Positions 56,689 to 64,000 of a DNA stretch of 64,000 nucleotides are shown here, piece by piece. A program made the translations under genes and the position numbers. How positions within the stretch are numbered: position 1 is the first letter of the stretch; every line of letters begins with the position of its first letter. The notes below the pieces were generated by a model. The model made no database searches. It was not told the origin of the DNA and worked only from the letters and a program-made list of their open reading frames with translations. This stretch comes from Melampsora larici-populina 98AG31 (lineage: Eukaryota; Basidiomycota; Pucciniomycetes; Pucciniales; Melampsoraceae), in assembly GCF_000204055.1 (NCBI RefSeq), contig NW_006768774.1, positions 696,966 to 760,965 of the forward strand. The letters are read 5' to 3'.

Positions 56689-58935
56689 ATGGCACCTAAA
56701 TCAATCTTCAGAGGTCCAGATGCAAAACATTATGCAGTCGTTCATAGATCTCAACGTGATCCACTCATCAATGACCCAGAAGCAGGTGATCGAGTTTTGT
56801 ACGAAGTCGAAAGACCAAATGAAATTAAATCAAAACGAAAACATCAAGTCAGTCTAATATCTTTTAAACTCTCTCTCTCTCAAAGAAAAACTTTAACCAA
56901 ACCTATCTTGATGTTTGACTTTTTTGAATTTGATTAGGGTCAATCTAGATCTGAACTTGAATCTTCCCTTGGTTCACAAACCACTTCAATCAGACCTAAT
57001 GTAGGAGAAGCAACCATGTATGATATCTTTTATGATGATTCAGAATACGATTACATGCAACATTTAAAACCAGTAGGAGTCTCCAAAGATGCAATCTTAC
57101 TTAACAAACCAGAAGCACGTCAGGAAAAACCCAAGAGCTTTGGATTACGAGAAGAAAATCCATCATCAGCTTCATCTTCATCATCAAGATTACCCAACTC
57201 AGTTTTACCTACACCTAATGAACAAATCTTATCTTACAAAGATCACTTGGAATTCGCTTTACCTTCTAATTCTGCTTTATCAGATGGACTGATACCTGCT
57301 ATAAATGATCCATCGATTCGTGAGATTATGGAAGCACTTGAAGATGATGCGTTTGTAGAGGAAGAAGCCAATGATGCGTTTTTCGGTCAGATTGTAAAAG
57401 ATGGAGAACGGGATGATGGAGATGAACCTGAATGGATTAACGAATTAAAAGATCAACCTGTTGAACTTACTCAATGGGATAGAACTGTTGGTCAATTTAA
57501 ACAATCTACAAAAGAACGTCAAGTATCAGATGATGGTAGGTCTGATGTATCTTCAAATGATCAAGATCATCTTCAATTCTCAAGGTCTGGAAAAGATGTT
57601 GGGAAGAAGAAGTCAGGGTCAAGTCAGTTTGGTAGTAAGGCAGGATCAGCTTTTAGTATGAGTAGTTCAGCAATGTATAGGAATGAAGGATTATCTAATC
57701 TGGATGATCGATTTGATAAGGTGCAAATCTTCTTTTGACTTTCAAAAAAAAAGATTGACTCTTTTTAATTTTGTTTAATTTTTTTTTCTCGGGGGGGGGT
57801 GTTCGGATGTTTTGATTATAGATTGAAAAAGAATATGAAGATTCAGATGAAGATTCAGATACAGCATCCGAAAACTCAAATCAAACAGCAACACCTAATA
57901 CGATGTATGAAGAAAGAGAAGATTTTGAAGAGATCATGAATGATTTCTTAGATCGATTTGAAGTATTAGGAGGAAAGATGAAACCGATTTTAAAAGGTAA
58001 AACCCCATTAGAGAAATTAGATACCTTACGAAAAGAGATTTTGATTGAAGATGAAGATAGGGATGAAGATTTAGAAAGAAGATTGATGAAAGAGAAGATC
58101 TTGATTAGATTAGATGAAGAAGAAAAGAAAGAGATGAGAAGGGTGGTGAAAGAAACCGAAGTACTTGAGTTTGAAACTATTGAAGATCGACATAATAAAT
58201 GGGATTGTGAAAGTATTTTAAGTTGAGTGTTTGAGGAAATTGAATTCAATCATTTCAAAGATGAGATGAAGGATTTTCAAAATGATGACTGATTTGTTTT
58301 TAAAAAAATAGGTACATATTCTAATGTTGAAAATCATCCACGAGTTATACGGATTAGAGATACATTAGATCATGTCAAAAAACAAACTGAAGTAGCTACT
58401 AAAGTTGAAATCGATCGGTTAACTGGATTTCCTGTCGTTAATGGTCAAATCGTTCGTGGTACCATCAACACCCAAGAAACAAAAGATGACGAAGAAGAAG
58501 ATAGTGATGATGACAGTGATGCAGAAACAAGTGGTAAGATACAATTAATTCAAGTTTTTGAGCAGGTTTCTTTGATTATTGATGATACTTTTGATCATGG
58601 GATCTGAAAAAAAATAGTACCTATTAGAGAAACGATTAAACGTGATAGGAATGAAGATAAGGAATCTAAAAAACTAAGAAAAGCAGAAGTTAAAATGGAA
58701 CGTGCTGTAAGTCTCTCTTTCTCTCTATGACAACAATCATCGATCCATCTTAATTTTCTTTTTTGGTTTCGTTTTTTTTTCTACATCATAGGCAAGACGT
58801 CAAGAGAAAAAGAATACAAAAGTGAGCTTTGTAGATGAAAGAAATAAACAACAAAAGATAGCACAAAGATTAGCTATTAGGAAAGCTTCTGATGTAGCTG
58901 GTTTAGGTGGAAAATCAATTGTGGCTTTATTATAG
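56689..58935 (+). CDS. LTV1: Ltv1, 40S ribosomal subunit biogenesis factor
   Basis: Ltv1 is a late assembly factor of pre-40S particles that positions uS3/uS10/eS10 and is released by CK1 phosphorylation. Six exons (56689-56847, 56938-57720, 57822-58221, 58312-58533, 58618-58706, 58792-58935) splice in frame to 598 residues. Family marks: the N-terminus MAPKSIFRGPDAKHYAVVHR followed by RDPLINDPEA; IFYDDSEYDYMQHLKPVG; an acidic centre (ALEDDAFVEEEANDAFF); DFEEIMNDFLDRFE; and a lysine-rich C-terminus with KVSFVDERNKQQK. The strong NDPEA and YDYMQHLK motifs make the call secure. The gene is head-to-head with UTP25, another small-subunit factor. Confidence 0.93.
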
Positions 58936-59171
58936 TTTTCTTTTTGGGTGGTTTTTTGATATCATTGTTTTTTTTCTTTGGGTTTGATTGAGAATCGTTT
59001 GAGTATAATGTTTGGTTTATGATTTAACTTACATTTTGGTGAGTCTGGGAGATTATAGTCCAAGCTAAGGAAAGTCACCAGGGTTTACTTGTATGTGTTG
59101 AGCTCTAGATGGTTTGGTTTTATTCAAGTAGAAAAAAAAACAGAAAAAGTTGTTTAAGGCGCATTCACTTA
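58936..59171. other. LTV1 3' flank
   Basis: T-rich downstream sequence with no feature except a partial MITE end (GGCGCATTCACTT, about 59158-59170) directly before the intact copy at 59172. Confidence 0.4.
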
Positions 59172-59316
59172 GGGTGCGTTCACTTAAGGAAATTCTGACC
59201 AGAAATCACATTCTGTGAAATTTTTAATGCAAAAATGAAACATGCTCCACCAAATAGACACTTTAAAGTTTGCAGAATGTGATTTCTCCCCAAAAATTTC
59301 TTAAGTGAACATGCCC
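59172..59316. mobile_element. 145-bp MITE, copy 2
   Basis: GGGTGCGTTCACTTAAGG at the left pairs with the inverted TTCTTAAGTGAACATGCCC at the right. The left flank is TTA and the right flank TCA. A 13-bp partial copy of its own left end sits immediately upstream, hinting at insertion into an older copy. Confidence 0.8.
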
Positions 59317-60120
59317 TCAATCTTCCTGAAAAATTACTTTTGAGAAGTTGTTTACAATTTCAACAAAAACCTGTCATAATGCATATTTCAATGCATTTAG
59401 GCCTAAATGCATACAAATATGCATTATGTGGGTTTATGCCTATTTGCATAACCTGCGATAATGCATAGCAAAAATTGTCTCCCCAATTTATGCATTAGCA
59501 CAGGTTTGACTGTACAACACAAATAAAGAATCTTTTTCTCCAATGAGATCTTTTATAATTCAGCTATCAGTAAACTGTACATAAGGATTCCTTGCTTTTT
59601 GGTGGTATTTGAGTTGATCTGATCAGAGACTTGAAAGGTTTCTTTTAACTACATAGGTTCAAGGATCAGTGGTTCAGTTGATCTGGATCAAGAGCTTTGA
59701 GTAGATGATTGCGCGTATTTTCAAGAAATCAAAGTGACTTGCTTAAGTTTATGAACACTAGATTGACTTTTTCAATGATGAAATATCTATATCACATCAG
59801 TCAGGATCTATCAAATCAGTTGTATTGTGATTCAAATTCAATCAGATATGATATGGGCGCTCTCACCCACAAGTTGATTGAGTAACTGCTGAGCAATTCC
59901 AACACAAAAGTGGATCATGAGACTCTGACAGACTCTGACCACATAAAAGACTTTGACTCATTGAATTTAAGAGTGATATCTTGATCAAATGAAAATATCA
60001 CATTTCTAAGAACCTCTTAAAACATCTCACAAGAAAATATCAAAACTATCCTATTTTTGAGAGAAAGAAACACATGACTAAAAACCCAGATTCATAGATT
60101 ATATACTTATATATACAATA
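59317..60120. other. Gene-free interval with ATGCAT-rich repeat
   Basis: At 59368-59514 an ATGCAT-rich imperfect palindrome ends in AGGTTTGACTGTA, like the degenerate element near 53440, probably a decayed mariner-type MITE. The remainder shows nothing. Confidence 0.45.
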
Positions 60121-61820
60121 GCCGTGTTCAAACCTAACCCGGTTGCCCAAAGACCCGGTACACCCAGTTGATTTTTTGGCGGTAGTGGGTATACCCGGTC
60201 ACGAAGTCAAGTTTGAGACCTCATGGACCCAGATTTGAATCACCCACTCACCTGCATTACCACTGCCAAACTCCACCTGCTAATGCTCTATCACCACGTA
60301 TACCAAACTCCGCCCTTCGTACCGACGTCTTGGCCTGGTTGAAGTATTTCTTTGCACTTCAAGTAGTGTCCTTGGCCAACAGTTATCAACAATCTCGCAA
60401 GATCCCCACCGACTTCACTACGATCTTGGCAGCAGTCATCACCTTGATCAGCTCGACTCAGATGAAGATACAAGTGAACAAGACTGCCTCCTTATGATGG
60501 CTTCTCACTTGATGTTAGCAGATACCTTCATTCCATCATCCAGTCAAGTAAGTTAATCAATTCAAACAATCTCAACTGAAGAAACTAACCATTATGAATG
60601 ATTTCAAAATCACTCTACATAGGATATTCTCTAGATATATCAAGTTTAACGACTTCAACTCCAATCAAAGAAATTATTCTCATCCTCGTCGTAATCATAT
60701 TCATATTCAACTTTTCAAATAACTTCATATTTAGTCCGAATTCAACATCGACTAAACTAAAACTGAACAAATCGATTACCAAATCCACCGTTAAATTATG
60801 AACAAAATTTGACCAACCTATCGATCATCAAAACCCGAATCAACTCAAAATCATCATCTTATAATTTGAAAACAAAGATAATGATGATTTAGACTTGATT
60901 TCAGTAAGTTTGGTTTTACCAAATTTAAGAACTTAGTCAGGCAATGAGGTTTTACCTTTTATCAAGACTTCAAGTTATTTAATTATCTATTTTCAAGGAA
61001 TCCATTGTTTGGAATAATGATTTAAATACTGATTTACACATTACAGTAATTTTCTTTCTTTTGAAATGATTCAAGTTCGACTTAAATGATAGATTCCTTT
61101 TAGAATTATCAACTTCTTTACAACAATTTAACTATACATACATATGTCAATTATGAAACATGAGTTGAAGGTTGACAAGGTGTTGGGGTGCTAGGAATTG
61201 GGGTTTTGATTAATAATGCATCGATGGTTTACACATCTTAAAAATCTTTCTTCATTTGATATTTCCACTTTGTCTAGTAATAATAATCATGACAATAAGT
61301 ACGGTCCATTCAAATTACCTGAAAACAACAGGGATTGAAATTAATTTTCAAGTACGTGTTTTTGCCACAACACAGTTGGACTTGAGAGAGACTTACAAAC
61401 TGGGGTCTGTGACCGAGAGGCAAGAAAACCCTGAGGTGAAGTTGAAACCAAAGGTGTGCTGTGGCTGACCTTTCCAAGGCCTGCCCCAATTGGATCAAGA
61501 TGGTTTGAGAGAGGGAGGCTGAGTTGATCAATACCGGTGTGAGGCTATTAAATAGATCCAGCGCTGATAGATTTGTGTGGAGTGTTGGCGTTTGGAACGA
61601 TATAGCTGTATGTGAACGAGACACTGATGATGTGTTGGAGTTAAGATGAGGCTTGTCGGTGTTCTGTTAGTTCTGTTTGCGTGGCGTGGTGGCATGATCG
61701 AATGTGAAGAGAGGGATGTGGAGAAGCGATTTTATTCTTTCCACGTTCCCGGTACACCCAGTGTGAAAATCAACTGGGTGTACCGGGTCTTTGGGCAACC
61801 GGGTTAGGTTTGAACACGGC
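60121..61820. mobile_element. 1.7-kb inverted-repeat element, GCCGTGTTCAAACC family
   Basis: The left end GCCGTGTTCAAACCTAACCC and the following GGTTGCCCAAAGACCCGGT, then ACACCCAGTTGATTTT, are repeated perfectly inverted at the right end, giving a terminal repeat of about 55 bp. TA follows the right end (61821-61822). The right end also holds an internal GGTACACCCAGT/ACTGGGTGTACC hairpin. Short frames inside (60213-60497, 60598-60801, 61256-61468) do not resemble a transposase. Near-identity of the ends indicates a recent insertion. Related short copies lie at 40558 and 42991. Confidence 0.8.
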
Positions 61821-61822
61821 TA

Positions 61823-62564
61823 ATGAAAAAAGTCAATAATCCATTACCGTTGGAAATCATCACCAAAATCTTAAAAGAATTTGTAAATCAATTGGAAACC
61901 AAAAAACCATTAGCTGAACCCACTGCAACTGAACCATACCTCACAGAATCATCATGTACAAAATTAATTAAATTAAGGTTAATATCTAAGAATTGGTCTA
62001 AAGCTATTATACCATTTTATTTTCACGCAATCTTTATAGGTAGTTCAAAACGTGTAAAATTGATTCTAAAGAATTGGAATGGAGGTTTATACAAACCAGA
62101 ATTTTCTTGTCCTGTTAAAAGATTGGTAATTCAAAAAGTTTGTAATACCAAAGAAGAAGCTGTTAAAATAGCAAAAGTTCATGGTAAGTTGGAATTCTCA
62201 TTTGATTTGGATTTTTACCTATTTTGTGTTTTTGGGATTTACTAAAATTGAAGTTTCTTTTCTACATTTTTTAGGTCAAGGACAACCAACTCCAACTACA
62301 CTGGATGAAGTAGCCACATTAATTAATTTGATCGGAACAAATATCAAAACTTTAAGAATTACTTTTATAGATTATAAGACGATTTCTCCTAGCTTGATTA
62401 AATCAATTGGAAATCTCAAAAAATTAAAATCCATAGAGATTTTGTTCATGAATGGTAAATTGAATAATCAAAATTATGATCCTAATGCATTATCAAGTTT
62501 ACTCGGAGTCTTACCAGCAAAACTTGAACATTTACATCTTTATCATTATCCACGAACCATTTAG
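61823..62564 (+). CDS. F-box-like protein, short and possibly truncated
   Basis: Two exons, 61823-62183 and 62275-62564 (91-nt intron GTAAGT...TTAG, phase 1), give 216 residues. The N-terminal PLPLEIITKILKEF and LRLISKNWSKAIIPFYFHAI match the F-box-like layout of fungal substrate adaptors, in which a helix pair binds Skp1 of an SCF ubiquitin ligase. After the splice, LDEVATLINLIGTNIKTLRI and LKKLKSIEILFMNGK suggest leucine-rich repeats. Such proteins in fungi are usually twice this length. The frame stops after HYPRTI, and another frame just downstream (LDLKPGPLSNL) could continue, so a frameshift or a missing intron is possible. The start codon lies 2 bp after the inverted-repeat element ending at 61820, so the native promoter was displaced. 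Confidence 0.6.
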
Positions 62565-63187
62565 ATTTAAAACCTGGTCCATTATCAAATTTATGTTACT
62601 TTTATTATTCAGTCATTTTTGATTATCTCTATCACAGATAATTCACTTTAAAAGTCAACATTTGTTGAAGAATTTGTATATATATATATTCACTATCACT
62701 TCATGATTAGGAACTTGATTATAAGCTAAATGGACCAATCAGATAAATTGTCCATCTCACTTCACAAACATCATTCAAACCACACCTTTTCAACTATTTT
62801 TGTATGATATCTAGCCAATCTAAGTTTCTTGAATAAACAAAACAACAATGAAAATGTTAAAAAGTAATCTCCAAAGTCAGTGCAAGAGTGCCAATTAAAT
62901 TTAAGTCTAATGCTAAGGGCAAACATCTCTTTTGAAATTTTGGTTGAAGTGTACCTAAATGAGGTAATTTTGGTGATGAAACCCAACTAGATTCAAGTCA
63001 TATTGGAAGATAGTTTGATTCAAAGAACTTCTGCAATAAATTTATATACAACACTTTCAAAAGATCTGTCTCCAGCTCATCAAGATTTGTTAGACATTAA
63101 GTTAGTTAAAGTCCAACAACTTGGTAAAGTTGGGCACAGAAAATCACATTTTTTTTACAAATCATACAAAATAAACACTGTCTCTAA
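62565..63187. other. Gene-free interval
   Basis: AT-rich DNA with a short TA microsatellite (about 62676-62690); no gene is supported. Confidence 0.45.
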
Positions 63188-63332
63188 GGGCGCATTCACT
63201 TAAGGAATTTCTGACCAGAAATCACATTCTGTAAATTTTTTAATGCAAAAATGTAACATGCCCCACCAAATAGACATTTTAAATTTTGCAGAATGTGATT
63301 TCTCACCAGAAATTGCTTAAGTGAACGCGCCC
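63188..63332. mobile_element. 145-bp MITE, copy 3
   Basis: The left end GGGCGCATTCACTTAAGG and right end CTTAAGTGAACGCGCCC are inverted copies, flanked by TAA on both sides (63185-63187, 63333-63335). This perfect TAA duplication defines the target preference of the family. Confidence 0.85.
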
Positions 63333-63335
63333 TAA

Positions 63336-64000
63336 GTAAATTTTGAACAAAGGGAATCTCATGATATCTTTTCTGATACAAGAATTATCTTTAAGGATGG
63401 GTTAATTACATGTTTATTTCAATATCTTGATATCATAAATACCATCAGGGTAAAATAACAAAGGTCAAGTCAATCAATATCCAATCCTCATGTGATTCAA
63501 TATATTCACCCTCATGCTTTTCTCGAGTTATCTTTATCATCCCTCACATCCTACCTCTTATTATTGTTTGAATTACATTGTTATTTGTTTAAGTTTGTTC
63601 CTTATTTTATATCCTGATTTTATTCTTTGTTTCCTTTGTTATCTTTTCATCTTGTATCCTTTCACTCTGTGTTTTAATGTTTTTATTGACCACTGTTTTT
63701 TCCAAGCTTTTCTTGAGGCTTTTTCATATTCTATCTTTGCATTTGCTACTACTTTATCTTCTTCCTCATAGATACTGTTCTTATTCTGTCTTCATTCAAT
63801 CATTTATTTATTATCTTGAGTTCCAGTTACTTTATTCCTATGGTTTACCGCTGTCCGTGTTGAGGCTTAGAATATGCTGGCCTTTGCTTTCTTTTGCCAC
63901 ACCTACATTGCGTTCTTTCCTGTTGTTACATAAGACGTACCACACCAAATTGTTTTTCAACGTGAAAGGAAGCACATGCAAAGTACCGGATCGTAGCTTT
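63336..64000. other. Gene-free window end
   Basis: T-rich sequence with a hydrophobic low-complexity frame (63514-63771) that is likely a composition effect. It could be the upstream region of a gene beyond the window. Confidence 0.4.

Noticed and set aside
63514..63771. Possible small membrane protein
   Set aside because: Hydrophobicity follows from T-rich DNA; no start context, homology or splice evidence.
1..64000. CRISPR arrays, rRNA genes, tRNA genes
   Set aside because: No regularly spaced repeats, rRNA-like blocks or convincing tRNA cloverleaf were found by eye; the genome is eukaryotic, so CRISPR is not expected.

Overview
This is a stretch of a fungal nuclear genome. Genes are split by short GT-AG introns (about 50-140 nt) with CTAAC/CTGAC-like branch sites, the proteins are fungal, and there is no operon structure. 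The AT-rich sequence, the high density of small inverted-repeat transposons and the gene repertoire suggest a basidiomycete, most likely a rust fungus (Pucciniales, Melampsora-like). That placement is inference; no marker in the window proves it.

Layout. 1-6.8 kb: repeat-rich and gene-free, with a well-delimited Harbinger-type MITE (829-1772). 7.0-8.6 kb: a lineage-restricted-looking protein with an internally duplicated module. 9.5-13.5 kb: mitochondrial ribosomal protein mL49 head-to-head with the SSU-processome WD protein Nan1/Utp17 (WDR75). 15.4-20.7 kb: a 15-exon Cdc7/Cdc15-type (MAP3K-epsilon-like) kinase with an armadillo-like C-terminus. 23.0-23.9 kb: a secreted alpha/beta hydrolase. 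23.9-29.0 kb: degenerate repeats. 29.0-34.0 kb: a nine-exon gene whose predicted protein joins an RRM-like domain, an NXF/Mex67-type NTF2-like domain, a coiled coil and a WD-like propeller. 34.8-37.0 kb: a seven-TM receptor-like protein with a 10-nt microexon. 37-47 kb: a transposon graveyard (long-TIR elements, a Copia remnant, TA-flanked MITEs). 47.2-50.5 kb: a large Ser-rich protein of unknown function. 50.5-53.9 kb: several MITEs, two of them back to back. 53.9-58.9 kb: UTP25 head-to-head with LTV1. 59-64 kb: more MITEs and a short F-box-like gene whose start codon abuts a 1.7 kb inverted-repeat element.

Functional theme. Four genes serve ribosomes: Nan1/Utp17 and Utp25 act in the small-subunit processome, Ltv1 in late 40S maturation, and mL49 in the mitochondrial large subunit. 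They form two divergent pairs with short shared promoters. The other recognisable genes cover cell-cycle/septation signalling (Cdc7-like kinase), a putative surface receptor and a secreted hydrolase. Exon structures were built by hand from splice signals and frame continuity. They are reliable for the kinase, LTV1, Nan1, mL49 and most of UTP25, and less so at the points marked.
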